Shown here: positions 56,533 to 64,000 of the stretch, piece after piece | Position numbering within the stretch: the first letter of the stretch is position 1 | Layout of the letters: each line of letters opens with the position of its first letter | Made by a program: the position numbers and the translations under genes | DNA from: Vicingus serpentipes | GTDB lineage: Bacteria > Bacteroidota > Bacteroidia > Flavobacteriales_E > Vicingaceae | Direction of reading: 5' to 3' | Assembly: GCF_007993035.1 (NCBI RefSeq) | Contig: NZ_VOOS01000001.1 | Span: forward strand, 682,001-746,000 | DNA length: 64,000 nt | The notes under the pieces: model-generated | The model's input: the letters and a program-made list of their open reading frames with translations, nothing else | Databases searched by the model: none | Told to the model about the DNA's origin: nothing

Positions 56533-57906
56533 TTAATAATGACATTTAGCACATTCCCAACCACCTATCTCTTCAACTGTAAGTTTATCATCTCCTAGCC
56601 ATTTATCTTTATATTCTTCTGTCATTCTAGAATGCATTTCATCGTAATAACCATTTCCTTTAGTTGCAACTCCAGTTTCACCATGACATTCAATACACCA
56701 TTTCATAGTCAATGGAGAAGATTGTTCAACAACATCCATTTCTTCAACTGGTCCGTGACATGTTTGACATTTTTGATTACCAACAGTAACGTGTTGTTGA
56801 TGACTAAAGAAAACGTGGTCTGGTAAATTATGAACTTTAATCCATTTCACAGGAGTAGGATTATCTCCATAAGTTTGAGTTTCTGTATCATAGTCAAGTG
56901 CTTTATAAATTTTCTTAATCTCTTCTTCCATAGAATACTCTTCACCATTATAAGAAAAGGTTTTCCCATGAGAGCCATCAATATACTTATGACAGTTCAT
57001 ACATACATTTAATGAAGGAATACCTGAAGTTTTACTATGGCGTGCACTTGAGTGGCAGTAGTTACAATCTATTTTATCATCACCTGCATGAATTTTGTGA
57101 GAAAATTTAATTGGCTGCTCTGGCTTATACCCAGTATGAACTCCTATTGTAAATGCACCATCCATTAATTTAACTAAACTAGTAAAAAACAAGACAATAA
57201 CAATTGCAGCAACTAAACCTTTATTATTTCTTAAAGTAAATCTAAACGCTTCCATTAACGATACTGGACCATCAAAAGAAACACCTTCTTTCTCTGCAGC
57301 TAATCTTGCAATAGACACTCTTGATTTATTTAAGATTACTAATAAAACCAATAAAATTAATGCGACAGACCCAAAAACTATTAACGAAACACTTGAATCC
57401 TCTTCTACAACAACCTCTTCAGTAGAAACATCAGCAACTACATCTTGTTTGACTGGAGGAGTTTTAATGTATGCTAATATTGCATCAATATCATCTTCAC
57501 TCACTGGCTGAGGAGGCATCGGAACCTTGTTGTATTCTTCAAAAATTGCATTTGCATCAGCATCACCCGAAGCAATTAAATCTGCAGAATTAATAATCCA
57601 TTTACCTAACCACTCTCTTTCTCTCCTATCACTTATACCTTTTAAACCAGGACCAACAACTTTGTTATCACCTATACTGTGACAAGCAGCACAATTCGCC
57701 TTAAAAAGCTTTTCCCCCTTCATTACAAGATCTTCACCATCAACAGTAGCTACATCTTCAGCTGAAGCTGAAGCCTCTAAACTTACATTATTAGAATCTG
57801 ATTCTTCTTGAGCGAAAGAAAATGAATTAGTAAAAAGAACTAATAGGCAAAGAAATGCAACTCTATGAAATACGTTTCTTTTTACTTTTTTTGTTATCTT
57901 ATTCAT
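56533..57906 (-). CDS. actA: Alternative complex III multihaem cytochrome ActA with N-terminal cytochrome c domain
   Basis: This 457-residue protein has a signal peptide (to about residue 33), a monohaem cytochrome c domain with CAACH near residue 72, one membrane segment about 175-195 and another about 230-247, then a multihaem domain with five CxxCH motifs: CNYCH, CMNCH, CQTCH, CIECH and CAKCH. Total six haem motifs. ActA is the electron-transfer cytochrome of alternative complex III. First gene of the act-oxidase run; a TAAATTTG promoter element lies 48 nt upstream. Confidence 0.94.
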   Translation of the reverse strand: MNKITKKVKRNVFHRVAFLCLLVLFTNSFSFAQEESDSNNVSLEASASAEDVATVDGEDLVMKGEKLFKANCAACHSIGDNKVVGPGLKGISDRREREWLGKWIINSADLIASGDADANAIFEEYNKVPMPPQPVSEDDIDAILAYIKTPPVKQDVVADVSTEEVVVEEDSSVSLIVFGSVALILLVLLVILNKSRVSIARLAAEKEGVSFDGPVSLMEAFRFTLRNNKGLVAAIVIVLFFTSLVKLMDGAFTIGVHTGYKPEQPIKFSHKIHAGDDKIDCNYCHSSARHSKTSGIPSLNVCMNCHKYIDGSHGKTFSYNGEEYSMEEEIKKIYKALDYDTETQTYGDNPTPVKWIKVHNLPDHVFFSHQQHVTVGNQKCQTCHGPVEEMDVVEQSSPLTMKWCIECHGETGVATKGNGYYDEMHSRMTEEYKDKWLGDDKLTVEEIGGWECAKCHY

Positions 57907-57954
57907 ACTAAAATAGTTACAATAATTTTGTGAAATCTGTTAGTTATGCATTGA

Positions 57955-57962
57955 CAAATTTA
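57955..57962 (-). promoter_or_regulatory. Putative -7 element of the act operon
   Basis: On the minus strand TAAATTTG is a perfect -7 match 48 nt before the actA ATG. A good -33 element is not seen, so activator dependence is possible. Confidence 0.5.
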
Positions 57963-58017
57963 TAAGAATGCTGCTTTTTTTCATTCGATTTTTAAAAAAT
58001 AAATCAAATATTTATTA

Positions 58018-58036
58018 ATTTAGAATTATTCTAAAT
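58018..58036. promoter_or_regulatory. Perfect 9-1-9 inverted repeat, Fur/PerR-like operator candidate
   Basis: ATTTAGAAT-T-ATTCTAAAT is a perfect 19-bp inverted repeat with a one-base centre. Its core TTAGAATTATTCTAA matches the PerR box consensus TTATAATnATTATAA at all but the two symmetric positions. It sits between the divergent act and SPOR promoters, 56 nt from the first and 48 nt from the second. Confidence 0.5.
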
Positions 58037-58083
58037 AAGGTATTTGTAAGTTTTGGAATAAAATTTGTTTTTAGCATTTCTCC

Positions 58084-58110
58084 TTGTGATAAAAACAAAA
58101 TGTACTTTTG
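58084..58110 (+). promoter_or_regulatory. Promoter of the SPOR protein gene
   Basis: TTG at 58084-58086, a 16-nt spacer and TACTTTTG at 58103-58110 fit the Bacteroidota consensus, 22 nt before the ATG. Confidence 0.6.
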
Positions 58111-58132
58111 AATTCTATTTTAAAGAGACTTT

Positions 58133-58558
58133 ATGCTTAAAAAATACACAATAGCATCCTTATTAATTCTTATTTGCTTTTGCTTAAAAAGCCAAACCAT
58201 AGATGCAATTTCAGATTCAACAAATCATTCTACAAATAAGATTCATGTGAAAAAAGACATTAGAATAGATGCTATTATTGAAACACACAAGAAATCATAT
58301 AGAGAAGATGGCTATCGAATTCAAATTTTTTCGGGAAATAAAAAACAACCTGCTAGAGAAGCAAAAGCTAAATACATAAGTTTAAGACACAAAAATAAAG
58401 CACACGAAATATACCAACAACCTTATTTCAAAGTTAGAGTTGGTGATTTTAGAACAAAAATAGAGGCTCTGAAGTTTCAAAAAGAAATTGCTACACATTT
58501 CCCTAACTGCTTTATTGTAAAAGATGAAATTGATATTGAAGAATTATTAGAAAATTAA
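58133..58558 (+). CDS. SPOR domain protein
   Basis: This 141-residue protein has a signal peptide (about 1-20, LLILICFCLKSQ) and a C-terminal SPOR-type domain (about 58-135) with GYRIQIFSGNKKQPAREAKA, YFKVRVGDFRTKIEALKFQK and FIVKDEI. SPOR domains bind denuded glycan strands at division sites; a single-domain secreted form like this is common in Bacteroidota. It is a lone + strand gene between the divergent act operon and a convergent run, with its own promoter and a shared bidirectional terminator. Confidence 0.88.
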   Translation: MLKKYTIASLLILICFCLKSQTIDAISDSTNHSTNKIHVKKDIRIDAIIETHKKSYREDGYRIQIFSGNKKQPAREAKAKYISLRHKNKAHEIYQQPYFKVRVGDFRTKIEALKFQKEIATHFPNCFIVKDEIDIEELLEN

Positions 58559-58576
58559 AATCAAAAGTTAGGAGCA

Positions 58577-58610
58577 AAAAAAAGAGTCTCAATATTGAGA
58601 CTCTTTTTTT
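58577..58610. terminator. Bidirectional terminator, 34-bp perfect palindrome
   Basis: A perfect palindrome with core GAGTCTCAATATTGAGACTC, flanked by A-run on one side and T-run on the other, so it can end transcription from both strands. It lies 18 nt after the SPOR gene and 20 nt after the stop of the convergent zinc-ribbon gene. Confidence 0.9.
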
Positions 58611-58630
58611 ATATACTTATAGCTAGTTAA

Positions 58631-59437
58631 TTAAGCTTCAACTTTCTTTTTTCTTGTAACTCTTCTTTTTGGTTTTTCCTCTTCAACATCTTCAACGTAA
58701 TTAGGGTCAAACGCTGAATCAACTAAGATTCTACCACAGTGCTCACAAACTAATATTTTCTTATGCATTTTAATATCTAATTGACGTTGTGGTGGAATTT
58801 TATTAAAACAACCTCCACATGAATCTCTTTGAATAGTAACAACTGCCAATCCGTTTCTTGCATTTGATCTAATCCTAGTATAAGCAGTTAATAATCTTTC
58901 TTCAATCACTTTTGAAGCTTTTTCAGATTTTTTCAACAAACCTTCCTCATCAGATTGAGTTTCAGATGTAATTTCATCTAACTCATTCTTTTTATTTTCT
59001 AAATCAAGCTTTCTACCATCTAAATATTCTTTAGATTCTCCAATTTTTTCTTGTTTAGAAGCTAATTGAAAACCACCTTCTCTAATTTTTTTCTCTGCTA
59101 ATTCTATTTCAAGCTTTTGAAATTCAATCTCTTTAGTGATAGCATCAAACTCACGGTTATTTCTAACCTTATTTTGTTGCTCCTCATACTTCTTAATCAA
59201 GTTATTAGCATCAGTAATACCATTTTTTTGATTAGAAATTTCAGTCTCTAAATCTTCAATTTCTTGATTTAAATTTTCAAGTCTAATTTCAAGCCCTGCA
59301 ATTTCATCTTCTAAATCTTGTACTTCAAGAGGAAGTTCTCCTCTAATTGTACGTATTTTATCAATCGTAGAATCAATCACTTGTAATTCGTACAATGCTT
59401 TCAATCTCTCTTCTACTGTAGCTTCTTTTTTAGCCAT
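58631..59437 (-). CDS. Coiled-coil protein with C4-type zinc ribbon
   Basis: This 268-residue protein has a long coiled coil (about 25-185, repeating Glu/Leu/Lys heptads such as LEDEIAGLEIRLENLNQEIE) and a C-terminal zinc ribbon with two Cys pairs (CGGC and CEHC near residues 208 and 232). The tail is basic (KPKRRVTRKKKVEA). It belongs to the widespread zinc-ribbon/coiled-coil family usually next to Nif3 genes; related proteins have been linked to RNA or nucleic-acid binding. It starts 1 nt after the Nif3-like gene. Confidence 0.88.
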   Translation of the reverse strand: MAKKEATVEERLKALYELQVIDSTIDKIRTIRGELPLEVQDLEDEIAGLEIRLENLNQEIEDLETEISNQKNGITDANNLIKKYEEQQNKVRNNREFDAITKEIEFQKLEIELAEKKIREGGFQLASKQEKIGESKEYLDGRKLDLENKKNELDEITSETQSDEEGLLKKSEKASKVIEERLLTAYTRIRSNARNGLAVVTIQRDSCGGCFNKIPPQRQLDIKMHKKILVCEHCGRILVDSAFDPNYVEDVEEEKPKRRVTRKKKVEA

Positions 59438-59438
59438 A

Positions 59439-60536
59439 TTAAAGGTAATTAATTGGGTTTGTATTTATTTCAGATAAACGAACGGCAAAATTAGTAATTT
59501 TTTTTATAAGTATATCATAAATTAATTCTTTCGTAAATTGCTCGCTTTCATAATGTCCGATATCAGCTATTATTATTTTATTTTCAGCATCAAAAAACTG
59601 ATGATATTTAAAATCTCCAGTAATAAAAATATCAGCGTCTACTCTTATTGCCTCTGGCAACAAAAAACTACCAGAACCACCACATAATGCTACTTTTTTA
59701 ATTTTTTTATTTAAAAGATTTGTATGCCTAATACAATCTGTTTTTAAGTCAACTTTTACGTTTTTTAAAAAAGTTATTTCATCAATTTCTTCATCAAGTT
59801 CACCAATCAAACCACTTCCTACTGTTTCTAATCGGTTCTCTAATTTTAATAAATCATAAGCAACTTCTTCATAGGGATGAGAAGTAAACATCGCCGACAA
59901 AACTCCAGACAGGAGATGTGACTCAACTATCACTTCAATCTTTATTTCACTTTCTGTATGCGATTCATTTTTATTTCCTACAAAAGGTTTTGCTCCTGAT
60001 AAAGATTTAAATGTTCCCTCTCCTTTTGTATTAAAACTACATTCTTTATAATCTCCAATTGCTCCAGCCCCATTTTCAAACATTGCGTTTCTCACTTCAT
60101 TAGCATAATTTACTGGACAAAAAACAACTAACTTATTTAATAATCCTTTTTTGGAAACTAATGGTTTACAATTAGTAAGACCAATTTTTTCAGCAATCTT
60201 ATAGTTAACTCCTCCGTTTGCATTATCTAAATTAGTATGCGCAGCATAAATAGCAATATCATTCTTTATTGCTTTTAAAATTGTTCTCTCAATATAATTA
60301 TTCCCATTCAACTTTTTTAACCCTGAAAATAAAATGGGATGATGAGCTATAATCAAATTGCAATTATTAGCAATTGCTTCATCAACAACTTCTTCAGTAG
60401 AATCTAAACAGATTAAAACTCCAGTAACATCATCTTTATAATTACCTACAATTAACCCTGAATTATCATAACTTTCTTGATATGAAAGCGGTGCTAAATC
60501 CTCTATTAATTGAATAACTTCTTGTATTTTCATCAC
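59439..60536 (-). CDS. Nif3-like dinuclear metal-centre protein
   Basis: This 365-residue member of the Nif3/YbgI (GTP cyclohydrolase I type 2 homologue) family has the metal-binding histidines in IAHHPILFSGLKKL and near the C-terminus (DIGHYESEQF), with NGGVNYKIAEKIGL between. A mid-protein insertion (about 130-235) is the PII-like domain found in the long form. Biochemical role is unsettled. It lies 11 nt after the histidine kinase gene and 1 nt before the zinc-ribbon gene, the usual partner. Confidence 0.92.
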   Translation of the reverse strand: MMKIQEVIQLIEDLAPLSYQESYDNSGLIVGNYKDDVTGVLICLDSTEEVVDEAIANNCNLIIAHHPILFSGLKKLNGNNYIERTILKAIKNDIAIYAAHTNLDNANGGVNYKIAEKIGLTNCKPLVSKKGLLNKLVVFCPVNYANEVRNAMFENGAGAIGDYKECSFNTKGEGTFKSLSGAKPFVGNKNESHTESEIKIEVIVESHLLSGVLSAMFTSHPYEEVAYDLLKLENRLETVGSGLIGELDEEIDEITFLKNVKVDLKTDCIRHTNLLNKKIKKVALCGGSGSFLLPEAIRVDADIFITGDFKYHQFFDAENKIIIADIGHYESEQFTKELIYDILIKKITNFAVRLSEINTNPINYL

Positions 60537-60547
60537 TTAAATCGAAA

Positions 60548-63538
60548 TTAAATTTCTTGCAAATTAATGATTATTGAAACTTCTGTACCCGCAATAGATC
60601 CATCTTTTTCATAAATTTGATAAGGTCCTTGGACATAACATGATTTTTTTGACATCTTACTCAATAAATTAATCCTTCCTTTTGTTAATGCCATCCCCTT
60701 AGAGACATGTAATTGCTCCTTATTTTCTTTGGTTTTAAGACTTGTTTCAATCCCAATTCCGTTATCCCTAATTATAATCGTAATTGCACTATCATGCTTT
60801 TTAACTTCTACTACAACTTTACCCTGTTTTTCTCTTGGCAAGATTCCATGCCAAATAGAATTTTCGACAAAGGGTTGTAAGAGCATTGAAGGTATTTTAA
60901 TATTATTATTTAAAACTGAAGATTCACAATTAATTTCATAGTCAAACTTATCTTGAAAACGCATTTGTTCTAACTTTAAATAAAGTTCTATACGTTCTAT
61001 TTCGTCATCAATTGCTGTTTCATTTTCCATTGAACTATCTAAGTTTTTTCTAACCAATTTGGCAAAACTTGAAAGATATTTATTTGCCGACAATCTATCT
61101 TGCCGATTTATATAATATTGAATAGAATTTAATGCATTAAAAATAAAGTGTCTATTTAAACTGGCGTTTAGAGCTTGTTGCTCAAGTTCTTGCATTTTAG
61201 CCTGATTTTTAATTAACTCTGTTGAACGTTCTCTTTCTAAAAATTTAATTCTTCTATTCACAATTAATCTAATTATAGCAGCAACAGCAACTATTGTTAG
61301 CAAATAAAACCACCAAGTAAACCAAAAAGGAGGTCTTATTTCAAAACTAAAAGCCTTAGGTTCTGTCCAATTTAGCATATCAATAGATGCCGACAAATTA
61401 AAAACATAAGATCCTGGAGGAATATTAGAATATGTTACAAAATTTGCTTTTGTAACGGGTTGCCAATTTTCATCAAAGCCATCAAGTTTAAAACGAAATC
61501 TTACTTTATCTGGACTACGATGATAAATTCCATCAAAGTCGAATGTAAGGTGATTTTTATTATATCTTAAGACTAAATTATCTGGTAAGTTATCTTGATT
61601 TAATGTTTTTCTTGTGACTTTAATCCAATCTTGTTTTTCAAAAAATAATCTTACATCTTTTAAATTTATTTTTGGATATGCAACTATTTTTTCCTCTTGC
61701 TTTAGGGGATGCTTCATTAACCCTAAACTTGTACCAAACCACAAGTTATTTTCACTATCAATAAATGAAGCATTTTGATTACATTCTAAACTTTTTAACC
61801 CATCTAAATTTGAATAACGAGTAAAAGATGATGAATTATAGTGATTAGAATCATTTAAAGCCAACCGGTATAAGCCATTATTTGTTCCTAACCACAAATT
61901 ATCATATTTATCTTGATTTAAAAAGTTGATGTTATTTGATGAATAATCACCTTCAATAGGAACTTTTACAACATTTTTGTTCTGAATATAAACCAATCCA
62001 TTTTTTGTTCCAACCCAAAACTTACCATTCTTATCTTTAAGAATATTCATAACACTATTATCTGGCAACCCATTATCTGTTGTGTATTCATAGATAATTT
62101 CAGTTTTCGGATTATAATTAATCAGCCCTTCCGAAGAACAAATCCATATTGAAGAAGATGATTCATTTAATATAAATCGAATATTTTTAGCTACGGCCTT
62201 TTCTTCTGAGAAATTATAAATACTATCCTTTTCAATAAACAATATTGAAAGTCCCTCCTTAGAACCTATCCATATATTCTTATTTACATCTTCACTTAAT
62301 GCATAAACTTTATTTGCATTTAACCCTTTATTTAAATCATAGGTTTTAAATCTTTTACCATCAAAAACTGAAAATCCAGTTGAAGTGCCAAACCAAATTC
62401 TATTCTGATAATCAAGTATGCTACACCACACTGTATTATTTCCTAAACCTAGCTCTTCACCATAAAATGCATACAACTCTTTTTCCATTTTACAAATGCC
62501 ATTTCCATAAGTGGAAAACCACAAGGATCCTTGAGGATTTTCAGCTACAGACATAATTATACTACTATTTAATCCATCTTTTTCTGTATAACTAATAAAA
62601 GCCTCATCAGTAAATTTGATCAATCCTCCCCCGTCTGTTCCTAAAAATAAATTCCCCTCTATATCTTCAATTATTGTTTTTACATTTTCATTTACTAAAC
62701 CATCCTTTTGTGTGAAGTTTTTAATCCCTTTTCTACTAAGTTTTGAAATACCTGCTTTAGAAACTAACCACACTGATCGATCTGATTTTTTGATAAACGA
62801 CCGAATGTGATTACTTATTAATCCATCATTTGTGGTTAAAAAATAAGAAGTATCTGAAGTAGCATGAATAACACCATTACCAAATGTGCTACACCAAAAA
62901 TTCCCATTATCTTCAATTAGTACTTGGGTAGCATTAATATTTTGAATAGTGTCTTTTACTTCACCTAAAACATCTAAAATAAATACTCCATTACGAGTGG
63001 AAAGCCATTTATTATTAAATGTATCACAAAATATATGTCTTACATAATTGTTGTTCTCATTATCAGAAGAATTTATATCGTAATAGGTTAAAATTCCGTC
63101 ACTATATTTCACAACACCTCCTCCATCTGTAGCGAACCAAAGATTACCCTCTTTATCTTCTGATATGTTTAAAACAAAAAAATTACTTAAATCATACTTA
63201 AAAGAAATACTCTCAAACTTATCTCCTTTTTTTACAGAAACGCCACCTAAAGAACCAAACCAAAGATTATTTTTTGAATCTTTAAATATTGAATTAACTT
63301 GATTATTAATTAATCCATTATTATTCGAATAATTTTGAAAATTAACCCCATCAAATTTCGAAACTCCTCCATAAGTTCCTACCCATATATATCCTCTTTC
63401 ATCCTGGCAAAGGGCACCAATTTGAGATTGCACCAATCCTTGTTCAACGGAATAATTTATAAAATTATACTGTTGAGAAACAACTTGCTGTGATAAAAGC
63501 AATAGAATAAATATGAAAAAAAATGTTTTCTTAAACAA
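60548..63538 (-). CDS. Sensor histidine kinase with two-component regulator propeller (LytS-type kinase)
   Basis: This 996-residue sensor has a signal-like N-terminus (about 1-21), a periplasmic beta-propeller of repeats of the form IWVGTYGG, LWFGSLGG, LWFATDGG and WLGTNNGLY (about 25-640), a Y_Y_Y domain (about 675-730, FRFKLDGFDENWQPV), one membrane segment (about 735-757), then a LytS-type His kinase domain with LNRHFIFNALNSIQYYI (His near 797) and an ATPase domain (LLQPFVENSIWHG, IIIRDNGIGIETS). It senses an extracellular signal, here unknown, and phosphorylates the LytTR regulator encoded 5 nt upstream. Confidence 0.93.
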   Translation of the reverse strand: MFKKTFFFIFILLLLSQQVVSQQYNFINYSVEQGLVQSQIGALCQDERGYIWVGTYGGVSKFDGVNFQNYSNNNGLINNQVNSIFKDSKNNLWFGSLGGVSVKKGDKFESISFKYDLSNFFVLNISEDKEGNLWFATDGGGVVKYSDGILTYYDINSSDNENNNYVRHIFCDTFNNKWLSTRNGVFILDVLGEVKDTIQNINATQVLIEDNGNFWCSTFGNGVIHATSDTSYFLTTNDGLISNHIRSFIKKSDRSVWLVSKAGISKLSRKGIKNFTQKDGLVNENVKTIIEDIEGNLFLGTDGGGLIKFTDEAFISYTEKDGLNSSIIMSVAENPQGSLWFSTYGNGICKMEKELYAFYGEELGLGNNTVWCSILDYQNRIWFGTSTGFSVFDGKRFKTYDLNKGLNANKVYALSEDVNKNIWIGSKEGLSILFIEKDSIYNFSEEKAVAKNIRFILNESSSSIWICSSEGLINYNPKTEIIYEYTTDNGLPDNSVMNILKDKNGKFWVGTKNGLVYIQNKNVVKVPIEGDYSSNNINFLNQDKYDNLWLGTNNGLYRLALNDSNHYNSSSFTRYSNLDGLKSLECNQNASFIDSENNLWFGTSLGLMKHPLKQEEKIVAYPKINLKDVRLFFEKQDWIKVTRKTLNQDNLPDNLVLRYNKNHLTFDFDGIYHRSPDKVRFRFKLDGFDENWQPVTKANFVTYSNIPPGSYVFNLSASIDMLNWTEPKAFSFEIRPPFWFTWWFYLLTIVAVAAIIRLIVNRRIKFLERERSTELIKNQAKMQELEQQALNASLNRHFIFNALNSIQYYINRQDRLSANKYLSSFAKLVRKNLDSSMENETAIDDEIERIELYLKLEQMRFQDKFDYEINCESSVLNNNIKIPSMLLQPFVENSIWHGILPREKQGKVVVEVKKHDSAITIIIRDNGIGIETSLKTKENKEQLHVSKGMALTKGRINLLSKMSKKSCYVQGPYQIYEKDGSIAGTEVSIIINLQEI

Positions 63539-63543
63539 TGTTT

Positions 63544-64000
63544 TTAAAAAGTTTTTATTGCATTAATAAATTCTGTGAGTTTTCTTCTTGATACAGGAAT
63601 AGCTGTCCCATTATCCATTATTGCAACATTACCTTCGTGGCGATTGAACTCTTTTAAATGGTCTCTTGTATTTATAATGTGTGACTTATGAACTCTAAAA
63701 AAAACATTTTTATTTAATACCTTTTCGTATCGAGCAATAGTCATGCTGCTCGTACATTTTTTTCCATCATTCAAAAAGATTTTTGTATAGCTTTCGTCTG
63801 CTTCTAATCTAACAATATCAGCTGTTTTAATTATTTCATAACCAGTAAGAGTTGGTATTGCTATTGTATCTACTTTAGATTCATTTTGGTATTTATCTAA
63901 AATAGAACGAATAGATTCAACATCAATATTTCCAATTTTTTCTGTTGATCCCGAAATTTTAGCTACTGCTTTTTGCAAATCTTCAACATCTATAGGCTTT
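63544..64000 (-). CDS. LytTR response regulator, C-terminal part (5' cut by window)
   Basis: The frame is open to the window end, so the gene starts beyond base 64000. The end of the receiver domain is seen (KPIDVEDLQKAVAKI, with the conserved lysine-proline), a linker, and a LytTR DNA-binding domain (about 100 residues: YEIIKTADIVRLEADESYTK, FFRVHKSHIINTRDHLKEF, GTAIPVSRRKLTEFINAI). LytTR regulators bind repeated direct elements. It precedes its likely kinase by 5 nt. The receiver phospho-aspartate is outside the window. Confidence 0.92.
   Translation of the reverse strand, partial: KPIDVEDLQKAVAKISGSTEKIGNIDVESIRSILDKYQNESKVDTIAIPTLTGYEIIKTADIVRLEADESYTKIFLNDGKKCTSSMTIARYEKVLNKNVFFRVHKSHIINTRDHLKEFNRHEGNVAIMDNGTAIPVSRRKLTEFINAIKTF

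Noticed and set aside
1-64000. CRISPR array, insertion sequence, prophage, integron or tRNA-linked island
   Set aside because: No repeated spacer pattern, transposase, integrase or attachment-site duplication was seen; the single tRNA gene is flanked by core genes.

Overview
The window is about 64 kb of AT-rich chromosomal DNA from a member of the Bacteroidota, most likely a Flavobacteriales-type organism; the family cannot be fixed from the sequence. The evidence is a type IX secretion translocon gene (sprA), a PorP/SprF protein next to a secreted protein with a CHU_C-type C-terminal domain, an alternative complex III plus aa3-type oxidase locus, promoters with the Bacteroidota -7 element TAnnTTTG, and an almost complete absence of Shine-Dalgarno sequences. 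Nearly everything is core genome: no insertion sequence, prophage, CRISPR array or integrase was found, and no gene-free stretch reaches 300 bases. The largest non-coding gap is 226 nt, at 57907-58132.

Layout. 1-3651 (+): the end of hemL, then hemE and tex. 3648-10834 (-): a long same-strand run with a CotH/lamin-tail/InlB-repeat secreted protein, a PorP/SprF partner, a PlsC-like acyltransferase, hpt, adk and obg. 10919-12242 (-): a small secreted protein and an SRPBCC/GyrI-like membrane protein. 12366-13733 (+): an M23/LysM peptidase and a small membrane protein. 13723-16965 (-): a FadL-type porin and two secreted low-complexity proteins with related N-termini. 17052-20842 (+): proS, a conserved unknown gene, tRNA-Glu, rpsT and gap. 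20839-23154 (-): aroB-aroA. 23258-26054 (+): proline dehydrogenase and lnt. 26069-27016 (-): two lipoproteins. 27195-38941 (-): maeB-ruvA-sprA-gcvH-vanZ-tonB. 39050-40961 (+): a sirtuin, a beta-barrel protein and ubiX. 40958-44620 (-): SCO1, a small Cys-containing membrane protein, an outer-membrane protein, ruvB and queG. 44691-57906 (-): actABCDEF followed by the cytochrome oxidase genes. 58133-58558 (+): a SPOR protein. 58631-64000 (-): a LytTR response regulator (cut by the window end), a propeller histidine kinase, a Nif3-like protein and a zinc-ribbon coiled-coil protein.

How the genes work together. The largest functional unit, 43646-57906, encodes a quinol:cytochrome c oxidoreductase (ActA-F), the terminal oxidase that accepts its electrons, and copper delivery (SCO1). 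The second theme is the cell surface: SprA is the type IX translocon, TonB energises outer-membrane receptors, Lnt matures lipoproteins, and the CotH/CHU_C protein with its PorP/SprF neighbour looks like a type B secretion substrate with its partner.

No dramatic new defence or biosynthetic system is present. The points most worth a second look are: a VanZ gene whose only full-length start is an ATT codon overlapping the gcvH stop as TAATT; a perfect 19-bp inverted repeat of Fur/PerR type between the divergent act operon and the SPOR gene; the pair of related secreted low-complexity proteins beside proS, one with a textbook AGGAGG ribosome site; and two promoters placed so close to ATG that they predict leaderless mRNAs.
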